64,000 nt of DNA from Crocinitomicaceae bacterium (GTDB lineage: Bacteria; Bacteroidota; Bacteroidia; Flavobacteriales_D; Crocinitomicaceae). The position numbers and the translations under genes are program-made. Positions within the stretch are counted from its first letter, which is position 1. Every line of letters begins with the position of its first letter. The DNA lies in the NCBI GenBank assembly GCA_029238665.1, contig JAQWFQ010000024.1, forward strand, positions 1 through 64,000. The letters run 5' to 3'. Positions 42,211 through 51,343 of this stretch are shown piece after piece. The notes under the pieces were generated by a model. That model made no database searches and was not told the origin of the DNA. It saw only the letters and a list, made by a program, of their open reading frames with translations.

Positions 42211-43794
42211 ATGAATAAAATATTTAACCTATTTGACATTAAACAGAAAGTGAATTACAGAACTGAATTTCTTTCTGGAATAACAGTTGCACTTGCACTT
42301 GTCCCTGAAGCAATTGCCTTTGCTTTAATTGCAGGACTTTCACCTTTAACAGGACTTTACGCAGCTTTCACAATTGGGTTAGTAACTTCTATTCTAGGAG
42401 GTAGGCCAGGAATGATATCTGGAGCAACTGGAGCAATTGCAGTTGTATATGTAGGTATGATTTCTCTATTGAAAACAAACTACCCAGGTATTACCATAGA
42501 TCAAATTACTCAGTATGTATTTGCGACCGTAATTCTTGCTGGAATAATTCAAATTTCAGCCGGATTATTAAAGTTAGGGAAATTCATTCGTCTTGTACCT
42601 CACTCTGTGATGTTTGGATTTGTTAATGGTTTGGCAATTGTCATATTCATGGCGCAAATGACCTCTTTTCAAGAGAAAGATATTAGCGGCCATTACCAAT
42701 GGATGGCTCTAAACGACTTATTAATCATGATCGGGTTTGTTTTATTGACTATGGTTATTATTTGGGGGTTACCAAAAATTACAAAGGCAATCCCATCATC
42801 ACTCGCCGCAATCATTGTTGTCTCAGTAATTATCATTGGATTTGGCATCGATACAAAAACAGTTTCAGACACCATGGATGGAAAAAGTATGGCTGGAGGA
42901 TTTCCAATTCCAGGGCTTCCAGATGTCCCTTTCTCTTGGGAAACACTAACCATCATATTCCCATATGCATTAATCGTTGCAGGCGTGGGGCTTATTGAAA
43001 GTCTTTTAACATTAAACCTTATTGATGAAATAACACAAACACGAGGTAGAGGAAACAAGGAGTGTGTAGCTCAAGGTACAGCAAATATTTTTAGTGGCTT
43101 ATTCCTAGGAATGGGAGGATGTGCAATGATTGGTCAAAGTTTGATTAATATTTCATCTGGCGCTAGGGCTCGACTATCGGGTATTGTTGCAGCAGTCGGA
43201 CTATTAACATTCATCATGTTTGGAGCTCCCATTATTGAACAGCTACCAATGGCTGCTTTAGTAGGCGTTATGTTTATGGTTTCAATAGGAACGTTTGAAT
43301 GGGCCTCGTTAAAAGTAGTCGGAAAGATGCCGATTACAGATGTCATTGTTATGATTGTAGTAACGTTAGTTACAGTCTTCTTACACAACCTTGCGCTTGC
43401 AGTATTGGTTGGGGTTATTATTTCTGCGCTAAACTTTGCTTGGGAAAACGCAAAAAGAATTCGAGCAAAAAAATACATTGATGAAAAAGGATCAAAACAC
43501 TATGAGATTTACGGACCACTATTTTTTGGTTCAATCAGTGCATTCAATAGTAAGTTCGATGTTCAAGGGGATCCTGAAGATGTTATTATTGATTTTTCTG
43601 AGAGTAAAATTGTAGACATGTCTGCAATTGAAGCCGTAAACAGCTTGACTGAACGTTACCTTAAAACGGGTAAAAAAGTACATTTAAGGCATTTAAGTAG
43701 TGACTGTCAAACATTGCTAAAGAATGCCGATAAAATCATTGAGGTTAACGTATTAGAAGACCCTACCTACCATATTGTTACCGATAACATTTAG
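42211..43794 (+). CDS. SulP-family anion transporter with STAS domain
   Basis: A 527-residue inner-membrane transporter. About eleven hydrophobic helices include the SulP-type SGITVALALVPEAIAFALIAGLSPLTGLYAAF and the motif GGRPGMISGATGAIAVV; GMGGCAMIGQSLINI and SGARARLSGIVAAVG follow. The last ~100 residues form a STAS domain (PEDVIIDFSESKIVDMSAIEAVNSL). SulP proteins move sulfate, bicarbonate or C4-dicarboxylates; the substrate is not decided. Confidence 0.95.
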   Translation: MNKIFNLFDIKQKVNYRTEFLSGITVALALVPEAIAFALIAGLSPLTGLYAAFTIGLVTSILGGRPGMISGATGAIAVVYVGMISLLKTNYPGITIDQITQYVFATVILAGIIQISAGLLKLGKFIRLVPHSVMFGFVNGLAIVIFMAQMTSFQEKDISGHYQWMALNDLLIMIGFVLLTMVIIWGLPKITKAIPSSLAAIIVVSVIIIGFGIDTKTVSDTMDGKSMAGGFPIPGLPDVPFSWETLTIIFPYALIVAGVGLIESLLTLNLIDEITQTRGRGNKECVAQGTANIFSGLFLGMGGCAMIGQSLINISSGARARLSGIVAAVGLLTFIMFGAPIIEQLPMAALVGVMFMVSIGTFEWASLKVVGKMPITDVIVMIVVTLVTVFLHNLALAVLVGVIISALNFAWENAKRIRAKKYIDEKGSKHYEIYGPLFFGSISAFNSKFDVQGDPEDVIIDFSESKIVDMSAIEAVNSLTERYLKTGKKVHLRHLSSDCQTLLKNADKIIEVNVLEDPTYHIVTDNI

Positions 43795-43919
43795 TAAAAC
43801 ATCCGTTCATCTATACTATAAGGCCTTCTGTCACTCTTCTATTAAAGTGACTCTTTTCATATGTAATTTTAAGTTTGTTAAAACTTTATAAAAGCACACC
43901 AAAACTAAATGTTCTAGTG

Positions 43920-43927
43920 TATTTTTG
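43920..43927 (+). promoter_or_regulatory. -7 box of the TonB-receptor operon
   Basis: TATTTTTG is a perfect TAnnTTTG match 18 bases before the ATG at 43946; it supports that start over the TTG at 43925, which lies inside the box. Confidence 0.65.
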
Positions 43928-43945
43928 AAGCTACAATTCAACAAT

Positions 43946-46276
43946 ATGAAAAACCTTGTATTAGCCTTTTTACTATTAACTTCAGGATCACTATTCGGGC
44001 AGAAACACACCTTAAGCGGAACAATCAGAGATGCTTCAAATGGTGAGGATATCTATGGTGCAACCATTCGTGTCACCAACCTTTCTAATGTTGGTACAAA
44101 CACAAATGCTTATGGTTTTTATTCGTTAACACTCGATGAAGCATCTTATAAAATAGAGTATCGCGCAGCAGGGTTTGAAACACAATTCTTCACAATTAAT
44201 CTCACAAAGAATATTTCAAAGAACATAGAACTGGTTATACCTCACGATATTCAGCAAATTGAGGAGGTAAGGGTTAATGCTACAAAAGAAAACAATAACA
44301 TCACCTCATCAGGAATGAATGTTACTCAGTTTGACCCTAAAAGCATTGAAACAATCCCTGTACTATTTGGAGAAAAAGACATCATGAAAACGCTTCAACT
44401 TACCCCTGGTGTAAAAGGCGCGGGTGAAGGAAATGCTGGTTTTTTTGTTCGAGGAGGTGGTGCAGATCAAAATTTAATTTTACTCGATGAGGCCCCTGTA
44501 TACAATGCATCTCACCTCTTAGGATTCTTTTCCATATTTAACTCTGATGCCATTAAAGACGTTGCACTATACAAATCTGGAATTCCTGCTAAATACGGTG
44601 GCCGTATATCTTCTGTTATGGATGTTAAAATGCGTGATGGAAACACGAAGAAGTTTGGAGCATCTGGAGGTTTAGGCTTAATCTCTTCTAGACTTACACT
44701 TGAAGCCCCTATTGTAAAAGACAAGGGTTCAATAATCATTTCCGGAAGACGAAGCTACGCTGATTTATTTCTAGGCCTTTCGAAAGAAGTCCCAGATGAC
44801 ACGAAGCTATTCTTCTATGACCTCAATGTTAAAGCTAATTACCGTATTACTGAAAAAGACAGGGTATTCCTTTCTGGATATTTTGGTAGAGATAAGTTTG
44901 GTTTAGGCGATAAGTTTGGTTTTAACTGGGGGAACGCAACAGGAACCTTACGATGGAACCATTTATTTAGCAAAAAGTTATTCTCAAACACTACTATTGT
45001 TTATAGCGACTTTGATTATGAGTTTAACATTGGGGCTGGCGAGGACGGTTTTGGACTTCGTTCATCAATTCAAGACTGGAATATAAAACAAGATTTCACC
45101 TACTTTATAAACAGCAACAACAACCTTAAGTTTGGAGTTAATGGAATCTACCACACATTCAAACCAGGAGCGTTAACAGGTGGAAATGAGTCTTTCAATG
45201 AAATAGTCCTATCTAAGCGTTATGCACTGGAAGTTGGAGCTTATATTCAAAATGAAATGAAAATTGGAAGTCGAATCAATATCATGTACGGATTGCGCTA
45301 CTCTGGATTTAACCTAATGGGAGGTGCCGATACGACATACGCTTATGATTTTGACAGCCAAGGAAACAAAACAGATGAAAGAATATACACTTCCGCTAGT
45401 GAATCTATCGCATATCACCACGGTTTAGAACCACGGTTTTCGATGAGCTACATTCTTTCCGAAAACAACTCAATCAAATTGGGTTACAATAGAAACTATC
45501 AATATTTACACCAACTATCAAATGCGACATCAAGCAGTCCTACCGATAATTGGATCCCTAGCTCAAATAATGTCAAACCTCAAATTGCAGACCAAATTGC
45601 ACTCGGATACTATCAAAATTTAAACAAGAATATGTATCGAATTTCTAGCGAAGTTTACTACAAACACATGGCCAATCAGATTGACTACAGAAATGGGGCT
45701 CAATTAATTCTAAATGATGAAGTGGAGGGTGATTTAGTTTATGGTACAGGCACAGCATATGGACTTGAAATTCAAATAGAAAAAAAGAAAGGTAAACTTA
45801 CAGGTTGGTTAAGCTACACCTTGTCACGATCACTGAGACAATTCGATGAAATCAATGATGGAAATACATTTTCAGCACGTCAAGATCGAATTCACGATGT
45901 CTCAATTGTAGCAATGTACAAGGTAAATAAAGCAATTTCTCTATCTGCAACTTGGGTATACTACACTGGAGATGCCGTTACCTTTCCCTCCGGAAAATAT
46001 GAAATAGCCGGTACAACCATTCCTTTATATACCGAAAGGAATGGATATCGAATGCCAGACTATCACCGAATGGATATTGGATTCACTTGGTACATGAAAG
46101 ACCACAAGAAATTTGAACATAACCTAAACGTTTCAATTTACAACCTTTACGCTCGAGAAAATGCATACACAATTACATTCGAAGAAAATCCAGAAAACCC
46201 TTCAGAAACTCAAGCGATTCAAACAACACTATTCAAATTAGTTCCAGCTATTACATACAACTTTAACCTTAAATAA
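43946..46276 (+). CDS. TonB-dependent outer-membrane receptor with carboxypeptidase-regulatory-like domain
   Basis: A 776-residue outer-membrane importer. A signal peptide (MKNLVLAFLLLTSGSLFG) precedes a carboxypeptidase regulatory-like domain (KHTLSGTIRDASNGEDIYGATIRV, ~20-100), a plug domain containing FVRGGGADQNLILLDEAPVYN, and a beta barrel ending TFKLVPAITYNFNL-type (aromatic end). It lies one base before the DUF4249 lipoprotein gene, its usual partner. The substrate is unknown; the architecture lacks an FecA-type signalling domain. An earlier TTG (43925) opens the frame but falls within the promoter box. Confidence 0.94.
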   Translation: MKNLVLAFLLLTSGSLFGQKHTLSGTIRDASNGEDIYGATIRVTNLSNVGTNTNAYGFYSLTLDEASYKIEYRAAGFETQFFTINLTKNISKNIELVIPHDIQQIEEVRVNATKENNNITSSGMNVTQFDPKSIETIPVLFGEKDIMKTLQLTPGVKGAGEGNAGFFVRGGGADQNLILLDEAPVYNASHLLGFFSIFNSDAIKDVALYKSGIPAKYGGRISSVMDVKMRDGNTKKFGASGGLGLISSRLTLEAPIVKDKGSIIISGRRSYADLFLGLSKEVPDDTKLFFYDLNVKANYRITEKDRVFLSGYFGRDKFGLGDKFGFNWGNATGTLRWNHLFSKKLFSNTTIVYSDFDYEFNIGAGEDGFGLRSSIQDWNIKQDFTYFINSNNNLKFGVNGIYHTFKPGALTGGNESFNEIVLSKRYALEVGAYIQNEMKIGSRINIMYGLRYSGFNLMGGADTTYAYDFDSQGNKTDERIYTSASESIAYHHGLEPRFSMSYILSENNSIKLGYNRNYQYLHQLSNATSSSPTDNWIPSSNNVKPQIADQIALGYYQNLNKNMYRISSEVYYKHMANQIDYRNGAQLILNDEVEGDLVYGTGTAYGLEIQIEKKKGKLTGWLSYTLSRSLRQFDEINDGNTFSARQDRIHDVSIVAMYKVNKAISLSATWVYYTGDAVTFPSGKYEIAGTTIPLYTERNGYRMPDYHRMDIGFTWYMKDHKKFEHNLNVSIYNLYARENAYTITFEENPENPSETQAIQTTLFKLVPAITYNFNLK

Positions 46277-46277
46277 G

Positions 46278-47066
46278 ATGAGAAATATTATTTATCTTTT
46301 TGTAGTTACCTCAGTATTAATTTCATGTCAAAAAGTTATTGATATTAACTTAAACGAATCCAACCCTACTCCTGTTTTTGAAGGAATCTATTCAGCAGAA
46401 GACAGTACAGTTAATGTTAAATTAAGCTTAACGTCAAACTATTTTAATTCAGAAACTTCTAGCTCGATCAATAATGCCCTTGTAAGCATAACAGACAATA
46501 CAGGGCTGACGTCTATCATTCCCTCTATCGGAGATGGAATGTATAAGCTTCAAAACTACATTCCTAGCTTCAACACAACTTATACCTTGTCCGTTAATTA
46601 TAACGATGTTGTTTACTCAATACAAAGCGATTTAACGGACCCCGTTCCTTTAGACGCAATCACTTATGAATACACCCCTGGTATTTTCGGGCCAAACTCG
46701 GGCTACATGGTTTTTTTAAATTTCAACGACCCTATCGCTATAGCAAACTACTACCAGGTTGTACTATCTTTAAATGGAGAAGAATTAAACACCTTAGCAG
46801 ACATGCTTATTCTAGATGATTCACTTCTTGATGGAAACTTTGTTTCAACTCCTTTGTTTAGAGAAGAGTTATTTCAAGTTGGCGATACAATCGGCATGGA
46901 GTTAAGGTCTATAGATAAGGATGTTTACCACTATTTCTATGAATTATACTCAACTTTAGGAGGAGACAGTGCAGCACCTGCAAATCCGAGTTCAAATTGG
47001 GACAACAATGCACTGGGTTATTTTTCTGCTTACGGAAATTCGCGTAAAGACATTGTTATACAGTAA
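46278..47066 (+). CDS. DUF4249 lipoprotein paired with the TonB receptor
   Basis: A 262-residue lipoprotein: signal MRNIIYLFVVTSVLISC with lipobox LISC (Cys17), then the DUF4249 pattern VIDINLNESNPTPVFEGIYSAEDSTVNVKLSLT and NTTYTLSVNYNDVVYSI. DUF4249 proteins are found beside TonB receptors in Bacteroidota and are taken to be surface partners of the receptor (inference from context, not shown here). It ends the operon; a strong terminator follows. Confidence 0.9.
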   Translation: MRNIIYLFVVTSVLISCQKVIDINLNESNPTPVFEGIYSAEDSTVNVKLSLTSNYFNSETSSSINNALVSITDNTGLTSIIPSIGDGMYKLQNYIPSFNTTYTLSVNYNDVVYSIQSDLTDPVPLDAITYEYTPGIFGPNSGYMVFLNFNDPIAIANYYQVVLSLNGEELNTLADMLILDDSLLDGNFVSTPLFREELFQVGDTIGMELRSIDKDVYHYFYELYSTLGGDSAAPANPSSNWDNNALGYFSAYGNSRKDIVIQ

Positions 47067-47088
47067 TAGCAGACATACTTAAAATACA

Positions 47089-47121
47089 AAAATGAATTTC
47101 GAACGGAATTCATTTTTTTTT
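47089..47121 (+). terminator. rho-independent terminator of the TonB/DUF4249 operon
   Basis: A 10-bp stem (aatgaatttc, 47091-47100, pairs ggaattcatt, 47105-47114, one G-U) with a GAAC tetraloop is followed by a run of T. It may act in both directions, as DUF721 ends at 47126. Confidence 0.85.
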
Positions 47122-47125
47122 ACTT

Positions 47126-47449
47126 TTACCCAAACCAAACATCATTAATCATTTGGAAACCTGCCTTTTGGTTAATTCGTTCAATGATTACCTGCTTACC
47201 ATGAGCCAACTCATCACGCATGACAGCTGAATCCATTTTTAAGTAGAGTGTTTGATGTTTAATTGTAAGTTCTCTTGTACGGTGAGCTACAGCAGTACCC
47301 ATCATTTCAGGCCACGCCTTAATGATATCCATTTCTTTCATCTTGCTGTCTAAACGATATGCTTTAAGCCAACGGTCTATCACCTCTTTTAAAGGCGCCT
47401 CATCAGAAGTACGCCTTGTCTCGTTCATTGCGTCTTTCTTTTTTCTCAT
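47126..47449 (-). CDS. DUF721 (DciA-like) protein
   Basis: A 107-residue protein beginning MRKKKDAMNETRRTSDEAPLKEVIDRWLKAYRLDSKM, with the DUF721 core IIKAWPEMMGTAVAHRTRELTIKHQTLYLKMDSAVMRDELAHGKQVIIERIN. DUF721 includes DciA, a DnaB-helicase loader or regulator, in other bacteria; that role is an inference. It overlaps the recF stop by 4 bases, so both are on one transcript. Confidence 0.88.
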   Translation of the reverse strand: MRKKKDAMNETRRTSDEAPLKEVIDRWLKAYRLDSKMKEMDIIKAWPEMMGTAVAHRTRELTIKHQTLYLKMDSAVMRDELAHGKQVIIERINQKAGFQMINDVWFG

Positions 47450-48561
47450 AAGCCTTCTTTATATTCATTAACCTCTCCTTCTGACACAACAAACATCTTA
47501 CTGGCCAAATTACTGTCAGAAAATATAGTCTGAACACGTTCTAAATCGGTATCCGTAACCAATACCTGTCCAAAAAAATTATTCGCAACCAGCTTAATTA
47601 ATTTTTCAACACGCGATTGATCTAATTTATCAAAAATATCATCCAATAAGAGTACTGGAGAAACTCCTAAATGACTCTTGAGCCATTCGTACTGGGCAAG
47701 CCTCAATGCTATAATAAATGATTTTTGCTGCCCTTGGGAACCAAACTTTTTTACCGGGTGTCCTTTTATTTGAAAAATTAAATCATCTTTATGTGTTCCT
47801 GCATTCGAAAAGCGTGTATACGCATCTTTCTGCTGAAATTGTTTTAACAAGTCCTCAAAACATGCCTCGTTCAATTGTGATCGATAAACCATCTGTACTT
47901 CTTCAAGTTCAGACCCGATAGCATTATAATGTTTTTGAAAAACAGGTATAAATTCTTCTAAGAAAGCACTTCGCTGTTTGTGAATATCGTTTCCTAAATG
48001 CACCATTTGAACATCCCAAACGTCTATAGCTTCTTGATCAAACAACCGATGTTCAGCCATATTCTTTAGCAAAGCATTGCGTTGGGCTAATACTTTTCCA
48101 TACCGTTGAATTGACTCCAAGTATTTCCGGTCAAATTGAGAAATAATTCCATCCATCCACTTACGACGTAGTTCACTTCCTTCTGAAATTAAATCACGAT
48201 CGTAAGGAGAAATCATTACAGCTGGAAACTGGCCAATGTGATCTGCTAATTTTTCGTATTCTTTTTTATTTCTCCGAAAAACTTTTTTCACCCCTGATTT
48301 AACCGCACAATTAATATTAATCTTTGCACCATCTTTAAGCCAATTACCTTGAATGACAAAGAAGGGCTGTCCAAAACGAATATTTTGCCGATCAACAGCA
48401 TTCATATAGGACTTGCATATACTTAAGTAATGGACTGAATCTAAGATGTTTGTTTTGCCAGAACCATTCATTCCAACAAAGCAATTTATACCTGCAGAAA
48501 GTGACACTTCTGTCTCTACATAGTTTTTAAAATTAACAAGATGAAGGCTTTCTAAATGCAT
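47446..48561 (-). CDS. recF: DNA replication and repair protein RecF
   Basis: An SMC-like ATPase that helps load RecA at single-strand gaps. The 371-residue protein has HLVNFKNY (N-terminus), Walker A GMNGSGKTNILDSVHYLS, RRNKKEYEKLADHIGQFPAVMISPYDRDLI, signature GSQGQQKSFIIALRLAQYEWL and Walker B PVLLLDDIFDKLD. A -7 box lies 5 bases upstream of the ATG. It precedes and overlaps DUF721, an order seen in Flavobacteriia. Confidence 0.96.
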   Translation of the reverse strand: MHLESLHLVNFKNYVETEVSLSAGINCFVGMNGSGKTNILDSVHYLSICKSYMNAVDRQNIRFGQPFFVIQGNWLKDGAKININCAVKSGVKKVFRRNKKEYEKLADHIGQFPAVMISPYDRDLISEGSELRRKWMDGIISQFDRKYLESIQRYGKVLAQRNALLKNMAEHRLFDQEAIDVWDVQMVHLGNDIHKQRSAFLEEFIPVFQKHYNAIGSELEEVQMVYRSQLNEACFEDLLKQFQQKDAYTRFSNAGTHKDDLIFQIKGHPVKKFGSQGQQKSFIIALRLAQYEWLKSHLGVSPVLLLDDIFDKLDQSRVEKLIKLVANNFFGQVLVTDTDLERVQTIFSDSNLASKMFVVSEGEVNEYKEGL

Positions 48562-48566
48562 TAAGA

Positions 48567-48574
48567 CAAAGCTA
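48567..48574 (-). promoter_or_regulatory. -7 box of recF, 5 bases from the ATG
   Basis: TAGCTTTG on the minus strand is a perfect TAnnTTTG match, leaving a leader of only a few bases. Confidence 0.6.
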
Positions 48575-48660
48575 GTTCAATTTAAGTAAATTCTTTCTAT
48601 TCTTTAATCTTCTTTTCTCCAAAAAAAAAACTATTTTTACTGCGCTAAAAAGTAACAACA

Positions 48661-49302
48661 ATGTTAGAAGATATTTCAGGAGAAAAAATTAAGGAACAAT
48701 TTCAATCAAACAGTAAAGTTCGTTTGGTCACAATGATTGTCGGAGGTCTAATCGTTTTAGTCCTTGGGTACTTCCTATACCGTCAATTTATCTGGGAACC
48801 GATAAATGAAGAATCGAAAGAAACTTACTGGGTAGGTTTAAATCATGCAGCTAAAGATTCAACAGATTTAGCAATTGAAGAATTAAACATTCAGAAAAAC
48901 AAGTACAACGGTAAAGCAGGCGGTGAAATCTCACAATTTATTTACGCACGTCAATTAATGGTTAAAGGTTCTTTTGAAGAAGCTTTGAGCGAGCTTAAAG
49001 GAGTTGATGTTTCTGATAGCTACGTTGCAGTTATGGCAGAAGGACTTCAGGCTGATTGCCTTTCTGAAATGGGTAACTATGGAAAAGCATACGCGAGCTA
49101 CATGAATGCTGCAAACATGAATGACAATGATTTAACTACTCCAATGTACTTAATGAAAGCTGGTTTATGTGCTGAAGAAACAAAAAACTTCGCTGAAGCA
49201 ACTGAGGCTTATCAAAGAATCAAAGACAACTACGCAGCTTTCGCTTCTCAAAAATCAATTGAAAAATACATTGCTCGAGCGAAGAATAAAATAACAAAAT
49301 AA
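48661..49302 (+). CDS. YfgM/TPR-type membrane protein
   Basis: A 213-residue protein with one N-terminal membrane helix (VRLVTMIVGGLIVLVLGYFLYRQFI) and a TPR-like helical domain (AFAEEALSEL-type helices; YGKAYASYMNAANMN, FAEATEAYQRIKDNY). It resembles YfgM, an accessory subunit of the SecYEG translocon, and Bacteroidota TPR proteins at this locus. It is divergent from recF and starts the rightward ribH - glmM run. Confidence 0.8.
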   Translation: MLEDISGEKIKEQFQSNSKVRLVTMIVGGLIVLVLGYFLYRQFIWEPINEESKETYWVGLNHAAKDSTDLAIEELNIQKNKYNGKAGGEISQFIYARQLMVKGSFEEALSELKGVDVSDSYVAVMAEGLQADCLSEMGNYGKAYASYMNAANMNDNDLTTPMYLMKAGLCAEETKNFAEATEAYQRIKDNYAAFASQKSIEKYIARAKNKITK

Positions 49303-49316
49303 CAAAACACTATAGT

Positions 49317-49805
49317 ATGGCTACTGCAAATCGCAACTTGTCAGAATATAACGCGGAATTTATTCCAAACGGTGCCGATTTTAAGATCGGCATTGTTGTT
49401 TCTGAGTGGAATGAAAAAATCACATTAAATCTTTTAAAAGGTGCAAAAAAAGCCCTTTTAGACAACGGAGTAAAAGAAACAAACATCGATGTACGCTTTG
49501 TACCTGGCGCATTTGAACTTCCATTAGGCTGTCAATTTATGTGTGAAAAAAATGAAATGGATGGCATTATTGCTATTGGCGTAGTTATTCAAGGAGAAAC
49601 GAAACATTTTGACTTTGTTTGTGACGGCGCAACACAAGGGATAAAAGATGTTAACCTAAAATACAATACACCCGTTGCATTCTGCCTGCTTACAGACAAC
49701 AATGAACAACAATCGATAGACCGATCTGGGGGAATCCATGGAAATAAAGGCATTGAATGTGCTGTTGCATGTTTAAAAATGGTCGGGCTTAAAAAATCAT
49801 TCTAA
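49317..49805 (+). CDS. ribH: 6,7-dimethyl-8-ribityllumazine synthase
   Basis: Penultimate step of riboflavin synthesis. The 162-residue protein has FKIGIVVSEWNEKIT, RFVPGAFELPLGCQ, AIGVVIQGETKHFDFVCDGATQGIKDV and PVAFCLLTDNNEQQSIDR, the full lumazine-synthase set including the catalytic His in TKHFD. It ends at the base before the glmM start codon. Confidence 0.97.
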   Translation: MATANRNLSEYNAEFIPNGADFKIGIVVSEWNEKITLNLLKGAKKALLDNGVKETNIDVRFVPGAFELPLGCQFMCEKNEMDGIIAIGVVIQGETKHFDFVCDGATQGIKDVNLKYNTPVAFCLLTDNNEQQSIDRSGGIHGNKGIECAVACLKMVGLKKSF

Positions 49806-51191
49806 ATGACATTAATTAAATCAATATCAGGAATTCGGGGAACAATTGGCGGTAAAGTTAATGAAGGATTAACACCACTAGATGCGGTTAAATTTGCTTC
49901 AGCTTACGGGACTTGGATTCTTGCGCGTAACGGAGGAAAAAAATCAACCGTTGTTATCGGAAGAGATGCTAGAATTTCAGGGAAAATGATTTCAGACCTT
50001 GTGTCCTCCTCCCTTGTAGGCTTAGGTATTGATGTAATTAATTTAGGATTATCTACAACGCCAACAGTTGAGGTTGCAGTGCCTTTAGAGAATGCACAAG
50101 GAGGCATCATATTAACCGCAAGTCACAACCCTAAACAATGGAATGCGCTTAAACTTTTAAATGAAAAGGGAGAGTTTATTTCTGGTGATGATGGCAAAGA
50201 AGTTCTTGCGATTGCCGAGTCAGAATCATTTAACTATGCTGAAGTTGATGACTTAGGCACGATCACCGAAAACGATACCTACCTAAAAAAACACATTGAT
50301 GCAATTTTAGATTTACCACTTGTAAATAAAACAGCTATTGAAGTAGCAAACTTTTCGGTTGTTGTTGATGCTGTAAATTCTACTGGAGGAATATTTGTAC
50401 CTGCAATGTTGGAGGCGCTTGGCGTAAAACAAATAGAAAAATTATACTGTGATCCAACGGGGCATTTCCCACACAATCCAGAGCCCTTACCGGAACATCT
50501 ACTAGACCTTTCGGATAAGATTAAAGAATTAAACTCTGACATAGGAATTACTGTAGATCCAGATGTTGATCGCCTTGCACTTGTTTGCGAAGATGGAACT
50601 ATGTTTGGAGAAGAATACACACTTGTTGCTGTAGCAGACTATGTATTATCAAAAACTCCTGGAGCTACCGTTTCAAACCTTTCATCAACACGAGCACTTA
50701 GAGATGTTACAGAAGCTATTGGCCAATCCTATTTTGCATCAGCAGTAGGAGAAGTAAATGTTGTAAATAAAATGAAAGCTGAAAATGCAGTAATTGGAGG
50801 CGAAGGAAATGGTGGTGTCATTTACCCTGAACTTCATTACGGTAGAGACTCATTGGTTGGAATAGCGTTATTTTTATCCTTACTCGCAGAGAAAAAAATG
50901 ACTGTTTCGGAATTGAGAAATAGCTATCCAAGCTATACCATTTCTAAAAATAAAATTCAATTAACTCCTGAAATTGATGTTGACGCAGTCTTAACAACAA
51001 TGGCAAATAAATACGCTGACCAGGAGATCGATACAACTGACGGTGTAAAAATATACATTGAGAAAGAGTGGGTTCACTTACGAAAAAGTAATACGGAACC
51101 TATCATACGTATCTATTCCGAAAGCAAAAATAAAGAAGCAGCAAATGCATTGGCGGAGCGTATAATCAATGAAATAAAATCGATTATATAA
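49806..51191 (+). CDS. glmM: phosphoglucosamine mutase
   Basis: Converts glucosamine 6-phosphate to glucosamine 1-phosphate for peptidoglycan and LPS precursors. The 461-residue protein has the phosphoserine loop TASHNPKQWNAL, metal-binding DPDVDRLALV, the sugar loop EGNGGVIYPELH and the phosphate-binding RKSNTEPIIRIYSE. It starts at the base after the ribH stop. Phosphoglucomutase activity cannot be excluded, but the family members in Bacteroidota are annotated as GlmM. Confidence 0.92.
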   Translation: MTLIKSISGIRGTIGGKVNEGLTPLDAVKFASAYGTWILARNGGKKSTVVIGRDARISGKMISDLVSSSLVGLGIDVINLGLSTTPTVEVAVPLENAQGGIILTASHNPKQWNALKLLNEKGEFISGDDGKEVLAIAESESFNYAEVDDLGTITENDTYLKKHIDAILDLPLVNKTAIEVANFSVVVDAVNSTGGIFVPAMLEALGVKQIEKLYCDPTGHFPHNPEPLPEHLLDLSDKIKELNSDIGITVDPDVDRLALVCEDGTMFGEEYTLVAVADYVLSKTPGATVSNLSSTRALRDVTEAIGQSYFASAVGEVNVVNKMKAENAVIGGEGNGGVIYPELHYGRDSLVGIALFLSLLAEKKMTVSELRNSYPSYTISKNKIQLTPEIDVDAVLTTMANKYADQEIDTTDGVKIYIEKEWVHLRKSNTEPIIRIYSESKNKEAANALAERIINEIKSII

Positions 51192-51343
51192 TTTCTATTG
51201 GCTCTCTTAACATTTGTTTGAGATGGATTTTTGTGTGATTTGCATCCACTCACATTAAAGTAATTGGCTTTATTAAGCCTGTTTTTTGTGCATTTTACAT
51301 TATTAATACCAATATCAATCCCGTTTTTCTTATTTTTATCTTG